The notes below the pieces were generated by a model that was given only the letters and a program-made list of their open reading frames with translations, searched no databases and was not told the DNA's origin. The position numbers were made by a program, and so were the translations under genes. Shown here piece by piece: positions 52,197 to 63,114 of a DNA stretch of 64,000 nucleotides. This stretch comes from Porphyra umbilicalis. Lineage: Eukaryota > Rhodophyta > Bangiophyceae > Bangiales > Bangiaceae. The stretch spans positions 124,001-188,000 of the forward strand of contig KV918810.1 of the NCBI GenBank assembly GCA_002049455.2, given 5' to 3'. Within the stretch, counting starts at the first letter, position 1, and each line of letters begins with the position of its first letter.

Positions 52197-53212
52197 CGCG
52201 GGCACAGATTCCTGCTCCCAGTTGCCCCTCGCGGTCGGTGCTTTCGCCTCCTGACACTGTGGCAGTGGGCCCCATTCTGTGGCATCTGGTTGGACGCCGT
52301 TCGACGTGCCATCTAATTATACATTGCGATCCGCTCGGGTCGGCTGGGCGGCGTTGGCAGCGCCCGGATCGTCAGAAAAACGACATCCGGAACGGGAGGC
52401 TGGACTGGAACCTTGTTTGCGGATGGACTGAACGGGACCCAATTCTGTTGACGCCCCGGTTCGAGAACGGGAGCCTGAACGGGGGGCAATCCTGTTCAGC
52501 GCAATCCGTGCCAGGCTCTGGCCGTTTCCTCGGCACCAGCTGATCGACCACGAGGTTCATCCGTAAGCGACCGCTAAACCGGACCAATGGGAGCACTAGT
52601 GTGGGACATTTACCCGATCTCCTTCTAAGGAGGAAAGATCTGCGGCCTCCGGCTGTGAAGACGAGGCAATTGCGTCCCAATGAGGACCAAAGGCCGAGAC
52701 AATGGCCGCACTGGGACAGCCCATTCCGGCATTGCTCTCGGTCCGTGGTCGGTGGGCGTTAGTCACGATAAGGAGCGACAACACACCAAGACGTTGCACC
52801 CGGCCACTTGTATGTCGACAGCCGCAGGTCGCACCTGCGAAGCTGAGCTGGCCCGGATGGTTCGGAACGCGATATCGGCACCCACTCTGCCGCAGGAAGA
52901 ATCGCCCCCTCCGCTGTTCTCACCCAGTGCGCTGCATGCTGAGCATTCACGACATCATGACAAACATAAGACGACGAAATGCGCTTGACGATGCGGTCCA
53001 TCTCCAGCTTTAAGCAGTCGATGATACACACGGTAGTGACAACACAAAACGACAATACAAAAACTACGAGACGCATGCACACAGCTGGTTGCCCACCATG
53101 AACGGCAGCGGGAGCTCCCCCGTGTACCCCTCCTGGCCTTGTGTTCCTCCGTGTGGGGGAAATGCCCTCACTATCAACTCCAATCACACCATCCTCGAAC
53201 ACGGGCTACGAC

Positions 53213-56200
53213 CTACAGGCCGGGAACCAGCTCGCGACTGGTCCAAGGATAAAACGCGTTCACAAAGAACCGGGCTGCTCGGCGTTCTGTCGGCGAGCTG
53301 ACCTGGTCATCCAGGGTTGCGCGCAGCCCATGGCGGTCGGCCAGGTCCTCCCAGTCGACTTGGACGTCCTCAGTGCGGAGGAGATCGGCGGCGTCGACGA
53401 CCTCGAGCGCTGGGTAGTCGTCGTCGGGCGCGGAAAAGTCCCACGCCAAGCGGACGCAACCATACCGTGTGAGGACGCATCCCGGTCGATACGCCGCGCG
53501 GCGCATGCGCTGCAGCACGACGCAACTGCGTCTTGCCGAGCCGACAGAACGCAAAACGAGGCGCAGCCGCCCCCAGCGGTGAGAACCGTCCACACCGACA
53601 TACCGCGCAAACGAGTGCCAGGGCCGACCGAAGAAGCTATCGGTTGCCCGCAGGTGCTGAATGGCCGTCCGCGCACCCCACTCGAACTTGGCCATGATAC
53701 GCACGGTGTTGTGCACCGTGACGTGCTCCTCGTCGCGCAGTCGGAGGACGTTGCCGAGTCCCGCCAGAGCAGCGGAGGTGCGGAGGTCACCGACAGCCAC
53801 TCGTCGCGCGCGTCCCGAAAACGGCAGGTCACCGGTTTCACGTGAGGACGCGACAGAACTTTCGACGCTGCCAGACGAGAGCCCAGCACCAAGCGAGGCC
53901 GCAACCCCAGCACCAGCGTCACCCCCATCGCCATCACCACCGATTCCGCCGTTGCCGCCCTGGTCAGCGGACGCGCTATACAGGCCGGCAGCCAAGCCGT
54001 CGCGCGCCGCCCCTGCGGACTCTTCTTCATCAGCATCGACGAGCTCGCGAATGATTGCCGACTGCGACTCGTCGCAACGTATCATTTGAAGGGCCACCTT
54101 CGGCCCGCGCTTGTTGCTCCTCTTGAACATCCGCTTGCAGCTGCCGTGCAGCTTCTCGTTGGTTGACGTGTCACCCTCCCACAGGTTACCGCGCGCGCGC
54201 AGCTCGTCAGCCAGGTGGTGGATGAGACGATGCAGCTTTGATGTATTGACGTGGCCGTACAACGTCTGGACGGCGTCGGCACCGAGCTTCTTGGCCAACT
54301 CGTCCATGTGGTTGACCTGCTCCTCTGTGGTGACGTGAGGGTTGGCCATGTTGTCCCCGAACAGCAACCCGCCCAAGCGCGCGGCGCGGCAAGAAGTCTC
54401 GAGGAACGCATCATGGATGGCCATGCCCGGGAAGTGCTGCTCGTACGCACTCGTCGCCGCCAGGTGCTCGTCAGGCAAGGCGCTGACGGGCTCGTCCTGG
54501 ACGGAGAATTTGTCTCCGGGCACCTCGCGCCAGCCGTCATCCACTTCACTACTCGCGTTGCTCGCCGCGTCACCGCCATCGCTCAACTCCTCGTCGCTGG
54601 ACGTGCCGCTTGACGCACCCGAGGACACATCGGCGTCGTTCGCCTCAAGACCAGGTAGATCCCCAGTCGGGGCCACCGGGGCTCCATCCAACGTGGCCGG
54701 CGCCGCCGCAATGGCAGGCCCGATGGCGCCGGCCACCATAAAAGGCCAAAAGACACTGAAGTGTCGCCAACTTCGGCCTTTCATTGTGGCCTGCGGCTCA
54801 CTCGAGGGCACGAAGCAGCCAGGTGGCGCCGGCGTCGTCTTGCAGTTCCTACCGAGCTCCCAGCCCCGCAGGTTGATGGCCTCCAAGGTGTCCTGGACCG
54901 TGCCGAGCCGTGCGCCTCCGCCGCCACCGTAGATTGCATGTAGAACGCTTGGAAGACGTTGAGCGAGCAGGCGGAGGACGCCCAGCTTCCAAAAGTGGAG
55001 GAGATCGAAAGACACGATCTTATAGAGGTTCGTGGCGCCCGTAGAGAGACCGTGCATCGCACCAAGAGCGGGTGCAAACGCTAGAGCACTGTGCTCATCC
55101 CCGAGGGCACGACGCCGACTCGGTCGCGGGTCCTCCGCGCGTACAATCGCGGCCGCCAGCTGTGCGTCCAGGGTGGCGTTGACGTCGCGGTCTAGCGCAG
55201 GTACACCCAGCAAACCGCCGCGAGTGCGCTTGTCCTCCATGCATGGTGAGCAGAAGTAGCGGCACTGGTTGCCCATGAGACCCAAAATGGAGCGCTCTTC
55301 GACTTGGTCAACAACCAGTCCCGTGACCCGCGGCACTAGCAGCACAGACCCGTGTCCGGCCACTGTCGCCGTGACGCCGTCCTCACTGGCTCGCACGAGG
55401 CGACGCAAGGACACGGCCAGGCAGCGCTGCAGCAGCTCGTTGCGCGCGTCGCTGACCTTCAGCTTTGCCTTGGCGCTCCTGCCGACAGCCTTCGGCAGGT
55501 GCTGCAGGTACCCGACAGTCTCCCAGCGGCCGCCACCATCCAGCACGTTGACGAAGTTCGCCCTGACGGGAAAGATGTAGTTGGCGCCCGACCAGGAGAC
55601 GAGCGCCTCGTCGGCGTGCAACTGAACCGCCATGACCTTGGCATCTGCCCCATGAATCCGGCGCACGTCTCGGCCCTCGTCCACGTACATGTCCGCATCC
55701 AGCGTGCCTCGGCTCTCGAAAGCGTCGGGGACAGTCCACCCGTCCGGATGCGCCGCCGCTAGGTCCTCCTCGACAGACATGGCGCCGCCAAAAGAGACGC
55801 TCTCGGCGGATGCCAACGCATCCAGTCCAGCTTGCAGGATGTCGCGGTAGTAATACACGTGCGACTTGCCATCGATGACGATCGGCACCGTCATCCACCG
55901 CCGAAGAGCCAGGACGCGGTTCTGCTCGTGGCGCGTCGCCGTGAGAAAGCTGTGCGGCGACGCGAACACCGAAGAGACTGGTCCGACGGCCGAAGTGCCA
56001 CAAGTGGCTTCGCGCTCTACTTCCCGCAGCGTCTGGGCGTATGCGATGTGGTCTCGGCGGGTCAGTCCACACCCGCCTGCCGTCCAGGCGAACCGCAGCG
56101 CCCCGCGGAGCGACGGAGTCGAAAACCGCGATGGACGCGTAGCCCAGAAAGACGGCACGACCGGCTTGGAGAGTATCGTCTCAGACATTGCGTCGTAGTA

Positions 56201-56755
56201 GGCGCGGATGCGCGCGGCCGTGCTGGTGGCAAAGACGTGCCGCACCATGGGCGCCGAAACTGGCAGAGCGGCCAGCAATTCCGCCGCCGCGTCCTCCATT
56301 GGGCTGCTGATGACGGCACCGTCGCTGGCACCTTGGGCATGTCCCAAATCCGCCACTGCGTTGATGGTGTGCTCCCGACCGCGGTCGGCGACGCCACCCG
56401 TCCGCGGCGGCGCCTCCTCGTCGTCCGTCTCGTCAAAAAGACCCGCCAGCAAGGAGGCGGCGTCATTGGCCGACGCGTCCTCAGGCGCTCGACGATGCGC
56501 CGCCCCCGCCGTCGCTGGCACGGCCGCCACGTCGTCGACGACAGCGGGCGCCGCGAGTAGCGGCGGACCGACCACGTCAGCCGTTTCCGCCAGCGAGATA
56601 CGGGCGACGCCAGCAATCTGGGCTGCCACAGCAAAGCGGTTCTCGTTGCGGTGCGACGCCTGGACGTGCCGCGCCACGTTTGCCGGCGAGCCGTACGACA
56701 TGCAGCAGTAGGGACAGGGGAAGACCTTGGCGGTTGTGCCCGTAGGTGGCGCCAT
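53213..56755 (-). CDS. Plavaka/KDZ-like (CACTA superfamily) transposase, intact
   Basis: 1180 residues from ATG 56755; the upstream extension lacks an ATG. A C2H2 finger opens the protein (CPYC at 14-17, H30, H35), as in many Plavaka proteins. The central part fits the Plavaka/KDZ core: VYYYRDILQAGLDALASAES, DAKVMAVQLHADEALVSWSG, ANYIFPVRANFVNV and LQHLPKAV, then a Cys motif (CRYFCSPC) and FDLLHFWKLGVLRLL. An acidic Ser/Asp linker lies between it and a C-terminal region with EKLHGSCKRMFKRSNKRG. No stop or frame change. These proteins move DNA by cut-and-paste with an RNase-H-like nuclease. No clear CACTA ends were found, so domestication is possible. Family assignment rests on motif order read by eye. 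Confidence 0.65.
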   Translation of the reverse strand: MAPPTGTTAKVFPCPYCCMSYGSPANVARHVQASHRNENRFAVAAQIAGVARISLAETADVVGPPLLAAPAVVDDVAAVPATAGAAHRRAPEDASANDAASLLAGLFDETDDEEAPPRTGGVADRGREHTINAVADLGHAQGASDGAVISSPMEDAAAELLAALPVSAPMVRHVFATSTAARIRAYYDAMSETILSKPVVPSFWATRPSRFSTPSLRGALRFAWTAGGCGLTRRDHIAYAQTLREVEREATCGTSAVGPVSSVFASPHSFLTATRHEQNRVLALRRWMTVPIVIDGKSHVYYYRDILQAGLDALASAESVSFGGAMSVEEDLAAAHPDGWTVPDAFESRGTLDADMYVDEGRDVRRIHGADAKVMAVQLHADEALVSWSGANYIFPVRANFVNVLDGGGRWETVGYLQHLPKAVGRSAKAKLKVSDARNELLQRCLAVSLRRLVRASEDGVTATVAGHGSVLLVPRVTGLVVDQVEERSILGLMGNQCRYFCSPCMEDKRTRGGLLGVPALDRDVNATLDAQLAAAIVRAEDPRPSRRRALGDEHSALAFAPALGAMHGLSTGATNLYKIVSFDLLHFWKLGVLRLLAQRLPSVLHAIYGGGGGARLGTVQDTLEAINLRGWELGRNCKTTPAPPGCFVPSSEPQATMKGRSWRHFSVFWPFMVAGAIGPAIAAAPATLDGAPVAPTGDLPGLEANDADVSSGASSGTSSDEELSDGGDAASNASSEVDDGWREVPGDKFSVQDEPVSALPDEHLAATSAYEQHFPGMAIHDAFLETSCRAARLGGLLFGDNMANPHVTTEEQVNHMDELAKKLGADAVQTLYGHVNTSKLHRLIHHLADELRARGNLWEGDTSTNEKLHGSCKRMFKRSNKRGPKVALQMIRCDESQSAIIRELVDADEEESAGAARDGLAAGLYSASADQGGNGGIGGDGDGGDAGAGVAASLGAGLSSGSVESSVASSRETGDLPFSGRARRVAVGDLRTSAALAGLGNVLRLRDEEHVTVHNTVRIMAKFEWGARTAIQHLRATDSFFGRPWHSFARYVGVDGSHRWGRLRLVLRSVGSARRSCVVLQRMRRAAYRPGCVLTRYGCVRLAWDFSAPDDDYPALEVVDAADLLRTEDVQVDWEDLADRHGLRATLDDQVSSPTERRAARFFVNAFYPWTSRELVPGL

Positions 56756-56977
56756 GACGGAGCAAATTGGGGGGACGGAAGCGCACCGGCGGGGGTGGCG
56801 GCCCCGAGCGCACCAGTACCAGGAGGTGTCTGGATGGCAGCGGAAGTGGGGGCGGGCGCAGCGTGACAACTGCCAACAGAAAGCGCAGAGGAACCCAGCA
56901 GCCGAGCGATGTGGTCAGGAGTAGGTGCGTGATCGTAGCAGGTGCCAGAAACGGAGACCAACGACCACGAAGGGAGA

Positions 56978-56985
56978 TATAAATA
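56978..56985 (-). promoter_or_regulatory. Candidate TATA box of the transposase gene
   Basis: TATTTATA on minus (TATAAATA on plus), 223 bp upstream of ATG 56755, in otherwise GC-rich sequence. No nearer + gene uses it. Confidence 0.4.
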
Positions 56986-57253
56986 GGGGCACGTAGTGGG
57001 CTCGATTGCTCAACGCAGGCGTCAGTCACTGCAGCGGCTCTCTGCCCCCGTCTCCGGCACACGGGCGAGTGGGACCGTTCCACCTGGAGACGTCGGCCGC
57101 CCGAGTCTTTGTCTCAGGCGTGCTACGCTAATAGAAAATGGGCGTCATTAACGTACCAATGAGTGCTTTCCAGCGTGCGATGCGCCGCACCACACACAGG
57201 CGCTAACACCGCTTGCAGGAGGCTGCGAGCTCAACGGACCATGTCCTCGACGG

Positions 57254-57823
57254 TCAAGAGCGGCGGCCGTAGGTTGACCAGACACGTACAACGCCAGCTA
57301 CTGGCACAAAGGCGTGGTCGCGCGTGAATTGAGCCAGTGCCGCATGCTCAGCTGGCCTTTGACCGGACCAGGAGCAGAACGGGTTGTTAACAGGGGGCGC
57401 ACGCACGCTGCAACGCCCCAGCACTAGTCGTACAGACAGGTAGATCAAGAAGCACAGCGAATTGTGTTGGGTGGCATCAGTGGCGGTCCCCACATGGCCC
57501 TCAAACGTGTATCTCGCATCGGCGACAACATGCTGCACGACACCGGCATAGCCGCTCTGCTGCTACTGCCATCCAAGTGGGGCGCGCGGCGCGAGGACCG
57601 TGCCTCGAGGCGCCGCCAAAAGTGCCCGCCCCCGAGGCGGCACGCCGGCGCCCTCGCGCAACACAGCCCCAGGCTCCACGACCGGGCGATTGGTGGCCCC
57701 CGCGCACGGACCCCCACCCACACATGCGAGTCGTCGATGGCGAGGGCGCCGCCCAAGGTGCCACTCGGGCACGCTCCCGGAAGCACACTTACCAGCACTT
57801 GCTGTGGCCCATGCGTTTGTCAC
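57254..57823 (-). pseudogene. Possible degenerate DDE transposase (PIF/Harbinger-like)
   Basis: Fragments in different minus frames fit the order of a Harbinger DDE core. One reads GGALAIDDSHVWVGVRA (compare AIDGTHV), and after a TAG another reads SGYAGVVQHVVADARYTFEG then HVGTATDATQ (compare VVVDA...F...GWPGSTHD). No frame covers both and the sequence is short. Could be coincidence. Confidence 0.25.
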
Positions 57824-58864
57824 CGTGGTCCCGAGTCAGAAACAATCCGCCGCCGGCCGCGCCCCACCCCGCCGCCTGCCCGTGTTGCCGCGCGAAACTC
57901 AACCGGCGACTGCAGACGATGAAGTTCACAGTAAGCACTTGGCACAAACGCAGACGATGCCGGGTGGGGCAACGAAGCGAAGCGCAGATATATGCGAGCG
58001 TCAATCGTCTGTGTGCCAATGGAACCAGATTCATGCAAGCCCATCCCCAGAATTGGAGCTCCTTGCGTGCATCGACACATCAGCTTCCCAATCGATGGGG
58101 GGCTATCGCTCGCCTTCACCTCGAGCGCACCCAATGAGGCCACGACTTGAGAGATGTAGCACCCCAGATGGCATGTCCGAGGTAGGTCATCACATCAAGG
58201 AGACAATTCAGTGTTCCAAGAATTTGTGGGTTCATGTCGTTTCCGGAATCATAAGAAAAAGAGTCTCCTTCTCCACAGCAACCGCCGATCTGGCGGGCGC
58301 TCTTCGCCGCGTTCATCGCAACCCCCCCGCCCTTGCACAGGCAGTGCTGCTCCCCGCGCGCCTGCACACCTCTGGATGCCCCTTGCTCTGGCTGTCAGGT
58401 ACCACTCAACCCATCATGATACGGGTGCGTTGCGCTCCCTTTCTCCAACCTCCGGCATACTGCCGATCTCGGTGCAACAGGTGCGAGCGCTGGCCTCGGC
58501 GCATCGCTTGAGGGTGCGTTCTGGGCGGCCGAGCTGGACCTCCTCCGATGCGCCTTCCGCTGTGCTCTGGGTGGCTCTACGCGCCGCTCAACGCGGGCCT
58601 CGCCTGCAACAGGACCCCCCCCCCCTGCGTGCGTGTCTGTGTGCACTGAACCCACCGGCGGGGGCCGCGCCGGGATGCTACAAGAACGTCGGCAGCCGGT
58701 GCCGATGTGTGACCTAACGCGTTCTCGTCCAACTGCCCACCACTCTTTCACATATCCACCTGCGGCCCACACTTGACCCCCCCCACCCTCTCTTGCACCG
58801 TCCCCTGTCACTCTCCCTCCATCGTGTCTCGTCGCTGTACTTTGTCACTGCCGCCCTTGTCACC
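57824..58864. other. Intergenic, upstream of the 58865 gene
   Basis: About 1 kb of moderate GC. No recognised gene; the + frame 57600-58511 has no motif. Pyrimidine-rich from about 58735 to 58860, suiting a 5' leader. Confidence 0.45.
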
Positions 58865-61111
58865 ATGTACTCGGCGATGGTCACTGGTATTTTTGCTTTC
58901 GTGCCGGCGCAAGATGACATGTCCACGCCGGCTCCCTCCACGCCCTTCCGCCACCTGTCGGGCGTTCGACACACGGCCGAGGTGCCGCCTGGTCGAGCTG
59001 GTCCTCGAGGGCGCCCGTTGTCACCGCCGCCTCAAGTGGGCGCCACACTCCGCGGCGGTCTACCGCTGATGAACTCGTCGGCTGATGGTCTTGGCTGTGC
59101 CATCCCCTCGCAGGAGACGTACGCCGTCTCGCCAATGGTGTCGCGTCTACATGCCGGGGTGGAAAAAGCAGCTTCGGCCAACATCCCGGGTGCGACCTCT
59201 GGGCCGAGCCATGTCAATGGCCTTTCGGTGCCCAGCGGCTTTGTACCTGGTGGTAACCAGGCGTTCCCGACGTTTGGAGCTTCTTCGTTGCCGTTGAGCC
59301 CGCCGCCTGCGCAATCCGCGCCTGGGGAAGCAGAGGTCGCAATGAATCACGGCGACGCAGGTACACCGCGCGCTGGGCCGGTGACGTCCCTGCCGGGCCC
59401 GATGGCCGGCGCGTCTATTGGCCGTCCGACGCCGCCGCCGCGTCGTGCTCGGCCGCCTCAGTGCCGCCCGCCATCGGGCCCATCGCTTTCTCGCCGTCTT
59501 TTCAGGAGCCCGTCTCCTACACGGCAGCGGCGCGCATCCTCTTCACGTGCGGGGTCACCGGCGCCTTGCCCGCTCGGCACGAGTGCGATGGGCAGTGGCA
59601 TCTCCTCGCCACGCGTGGCGGGAACGTGCCCCGCAGCGCGACGAACGACACCCAGTGTCGGCGCTGAAGGCACCAAGGAGGCGCTGGTTGCAACCCTGAG
59701 CCGGAGCATCACGCTAGGCTTCTCGTGCGTGCGTCGAGAAATGACGGCCCAGCGAAAGGAGCTGGCCATCATGAACAACCAGCAGCGGATGCTTGTCAAG
59801 AAGGTGGACGACATCGCGGTACTGGCGGACAGGCTCACGTCGACGATAACATTCCTGCGCCGCGCTCTGCACGACATGTCGGTCGACGTCGGCAAGGTGG
59901 TGATGGAGATGCGGTCTCCCAGCGCGCGGGCTGCGGCCTCCCCAACGGCGACGGGTGCGGCGGCCTCCACTTGGCCGCAGTCCCCGGACGATGAGGACAT
60001 GCGTGACGCACAGTGGATTGTCCAACTACGAGGGCGCATCAACACGTACCTGATGCAGCAGTTCATCCAGCCCCGCGACGCGGCGGACGTGTGGCCAGAG
60101 ACGCAGCACATCAACGAGTATTCGCAACGCTGGACGGCATCCCGACTCAACGTCGACTTGACCGTCGCGCGGGAGCTCCTGGAGCGCCGCTGGCAGCTCC
60201 CACAGCGGCAGAGGCGCCCGTCGACGGCGGGGCTGGACGCTGATACAGCCCCCGCGCCGGTTCCGGTGAGCCGCAACAGGACGATGGGCTTCCGTTACGT
60301 CAATCGAGCTGTTTCGCACTTCTACCAGAAGCTCGGGAACAAGGCAGTTGCGGCCTTCCTTACTTTTGTCAACAATGAAGAAGGCATCGGCGCCCTGCGG
60401 CGCCTCCGTGGGACGCAAACCAAGTACGAGGTTGTTCTGTCGCCGACGGAAGCGGCCCCGTTGATTGTCAACAACGCCTTCATGACGGATTTTACGTATC
60501 ACGCCGCCGTCATCCGCGCGTTGACCGTCGTCTTCTCAACTCTCGGCGTCCTGGATCAGTTCTCCGAGGATGCGCCAGTGCGTGGTGGCCCACGCGTCAT
60601 TGCGTGCCGCACGGCGCACGTGGCGGTGGTCACCATGAAGATTCGGCAGCACATCAAGATGCGTGCGACGACGAACTCAAGCGACAATGCGGAGCCGGTG
60701 GTGGCCGGGACCGGCCTCAACGCAGGCCATCGGGCCGAGTGGGTGGAGGAGCTGTCGACCGTCTGCGAGGTCTTCTTGGCGCAGGGGGACCGGGCGTGCA
60801 ACGGGCTGCGCCTGACAGATGGCAAGGACCCGCACTGTGCGGACCCCGCGTACCGCACGCCGCAGAGTAACGCCAACGCCGCCGCCGTTCTCCCTGCTGT
60901 ATCCCCGGCTGTTGCCGTCGACGACGCCGCCGAAGCGGCCGCCGCACTTGCGGCATGGCGCGTAATTGCCGACAACGACGCAGAGGAAGAGACCAACCAC
61001 GGCCGTGACGACGATGGTCGTGACGATGATAGTGACGACGTTGACGACGCCGCCGTCGAGGCTGCACGTGCGGCAATCCGTCGGTCCCTCGAGGAGAATA
61101 GCGTCGCCTAA
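58865..61111 (+). CDS. Uncharacterised 748-residue protein with coiled coil and acidic tail
   Basis: One open frame from ATG 58865 (ATG 58919 also possible). The first about 270 residues are Pro/Ser/Arg-rich and probably disordered. A coiled-coil-like helix follows (RREMTAQRKELAIMNNQQ, KKVDDIAVLADRLTSTITFL). The middle (about 400-600) is well-structured mixed sequence with few repeats (QLRGRINTYLMQQFIQPRDA, FRYVNRAVSHFYQKLGNKAV). The end is strongly acidic (DDDGRDDDSDDVDD) and finishes AVEAARAAIRRSLEENSVA, which resembles a ubiquitin-interacting motif. No family recognised. It lies divergent to the transposase across about 2.1 kb and may be the second protein of the same element, or a host gene. 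Confidence 0.65.
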   Translation: MYSAMVTGIFAFVPAQDDMSTPAPSTPFRHLSGVRHTAEVPPGRAGPRGRPLSPPPQVGATLRGGLPLMNSSADGLGCAIPSQETYAVSPMVSRLHAGVEKAASANIPGATSGPSHVNGLSVPSGFVPGGNQAFPTFGASSLPLSPPPAQSAPGEAEVAMNHGDAGTPRAGPVTSLPGPMAGASIGRPTPPPRRARPPQCRPPSGPSLSRRLFRSPSPTRQRRASSSRAGSPAPCPLGTSAMGSGISSPRVAGTCPAARRTTPSVGAEGTKEALVATLSRSITLGFSCVRREMTAQRKELAIMNNQQRMLVKKVDDIAVLADRLTSTITFLRRALHDMSVDVGKVVMEMRSPSARAAASPTATGAAASTWPQSPDDEDMRDAQWIVQLRGRINTYLMQQFIQPRDAADVWPETQHINEYSQRWTASRLNVDLTVARELLERRWQLPQRQRRPSTAGLDADTAPAPVPVSRNRTMGFRYVNRAVSHFYQKLGNKAVAAFLTFVNNEEGIGALRRLRGTQTKYEVVLSPTEAAPLIVNNAFMTDFTYHAAVIRALTVVFSTLGVLDQFSEDAPVRGGPRVIACRTAHVAVVTMKIRQHIKMRATTNSSDNAEPVVAGTGLNAGHRAEWVEELSTVCEVFLAQGDRACNGLRLTDGKDPHCADPAYRTPQSNANAAAVLPAVSPAVAVDDAAEAAAALAAWRVIADNDAEEETNHGRDDDGRDDDSDDVDDAAVEAARAAIRRSLEENSVA

Positions 61112-61969
61112 CGGATTGTGTCACTAACCTGGGTGGGACGCCACTCGTTTGTGGATGGATCCTGGCTGCTGGCGCTGCTGCTCACTGATTCTTTCGGGAC
61201 TCGTGTGCGTGGGTTTGAGTGTGGCAACTTCACATGTTCTCGATGTCTCTTTCTTGATTGTTGAGGTCTTGCATCCCTGGACCTTGTCGCCTCAGAGGGT
61301 GAACAGCATCCTTTTTTTTGCTTTAGTTACTCGTCTTGCTGCCTCTTGCGATGCGGCACCCGACCGCCAGACCCTGGGTGCGGATGGAGTGCCCTGCTTT
61401 TGTCCATCTGTTTCTCCTTCTGTAGAGCACTGCTCGTGACTCGATTCCTCCCAAGCGGGGTCCACTGCACTGTCAACGAGGCGTGCTACGGCGTGCGTAC
61501 CGCAGAGCAAACAAAAGCACTGAAGCTGAGCTGCACGAGGGCGCACAAAAAAGCACAACAAACGCGCCGTACAGCAGCGCTGCGGCACCCGCACTGCTCC
61601 CCGCCCCACGACAGCAAATGCATGTGTGCGGCAAAGAAATTTCCATACGCAACTTCGGTCCTTATGTGGCACCGCTTAGCAGATCTAAGCCTGGTCATGT
61701 GTGAGACCCATGAGAATCTCGTGAGTAGGACCCAGCACCTGAACTTGTATGGAACGGGAGTCCCTACTGTTCGCAACCGGCCGCCTCGACGAAAGGCCGA
61801 ACGGGAACAACTCTCGTGCAGGGTGTCGACTTTTCTGACGATGCCCTTTGCAAGCGCCAGGTGCCTGCAACGGGCGACGCCTGGCAGTGGCAAGCATCGA
61901 GCGTCGCAACGGATGTCGTCCGTGTTGGTCACGTGTTCCCCCGCCCGACGAGAATGGTATATATATTTA
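61112..61969. other. Intergenic, no supported gene
   Basis: About 860 bp of moderate GC with short frames on both strands. T-rich near 61312. Nothing recognised. Confidence 0.5.
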
Positions 61970-62202
61970 CAGTCGATATCCGGTTATATGGCACCCTTGC
62001 GCACTTTGTAGCCCACCTTGTGTTTCAAGAAAAGTATTCTTTGACGACGGCTACTTCCTGTCGTTTCCTGGATCGGGCCAATGAGATGCGTTCTTTCCGC
62101 ACGATCGGCTCTCTGGTGCGTCCTCAGCGATCGCGATCCTCCCAGTTATATGGCAGGGTGCCATATATAATAACTGGGACGCATATAACCGGATATTGAC
62201 TG
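61970..62202. mobile_element. MITE (233 bp, TA-flanked)
   Basis: Inverted ends of about 21 bp (CAGTCGATATCCGGTTATAT, one mismatch) with TA on both sides. Inside its right part is a second, imperfect palindrome (CCCAGTTATATGGCA near 62142-62157 against its complement to 62177). No coding frame. Tc1/mariner-type by its TA flanks. Confidence 0.8.
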
Positions 62203-62437
62203 TACCCTGGTGGTGTCGAGCGGGGTCTTCGGGAGAACGGCTGTAGTGTCTATTCTACCGAGAGCATCATTTGATGCCCTAGGCATCATTTGATGCACTT
62301 TTTTGGCACCATTTGTTTCGTGCTTCCCGGCCTCGCACGCTCCTGTTGACAACAGAGACGGACTCAAAGATGTCTTGTTACTTTTGGGGGAACATTGTGA
62401 CAGAATAATACACAGCACAACAGACTTTCCCACATTA

Positions 62438-63114
62438 GAGAGCGTCGGCAAGTCAAATGTGGGTCGGTGGCGTGGGTCGGGGACACGTTTCATGCCACGT
62501 TACAGCTGGTACCCACATTTGGAACCCATTTGTGGCTATCTGGGTCATCCGACCCACGCCAAATACCGGTCGGTGAAGACCACGTGGCCACACACGTGGC
62601 GCTGGTTGTGCCACCACCGCTCGTCTCAGCCCGGGCTTGGCGCCCACCACGGGCGCTCGTGTCTCCAGTTTCGGGTGTATCGAGAAGGCGCATCATCTTG
62701 CACCGTACAAGCTGCCTTTGTCAACCGGCACCATACCCCCCCCGATGCCATCACCCCCGCCCCCCCCCCACGCCCTTAACTGCCGGCGCCCCTTCATCCA
62801 AAAACTCGGACTATGCCCACTGTATCCCATCTCCATCGACCGCCGCCCTGTCATATGGTCGGCCGCGGCGTCTCCCCAAGGGGAAAGAGGTGATGGTGCT
62901 TGGGGTGGAGGTGTGGCGGTTAATTGGAAGGTGTTGCTCGCACAGAGGTCGCTGCTGTGCCGTTGCGGTAGATGTGGAGAGCTCAAATCGTGTCGACCGT
63001 TATTTGAACACTTGCCGACGCTAAATGTGGGTAAGATGTGGGTACATCCGACGTGGGTCGGCGACCCACATTCTACCCACATTTGATACCCACGCCCGAC
63101 TTGCCGACGCTCTC
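62438..63114. mobile_element. MITE (677 bp, TA-flanked) with internal repeats
   Basis: Inverted ends GAGAGCGTCGGCAAGTC, with TA at 62436-62437 and 63115-63116. Both subterminal regions contain repeated ACCCACATTTG or its complement, arranged on both strands. No transposase. A different family from 61970-62202. Confidence 0.8.

Larger units (their letters stand above)
51784..53212. other. Intergenic with palindromes
   Basis: About 1.4 kb without a recognised gene. Holds the palindrome cluster at 52101-52205. Around 52390-52500 three related segments recur (GAACGGGA followed by a pyrimidine-rich stretch), suggesting a short degenerate repeat. Confidence 0.5.

Noticed and set aside
57423..57428. 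CACTAG near the transposase as a possible CACTA element end
   Set aside because: No inverted partner and no target duplication found; it lies between the two genes, not outside them.
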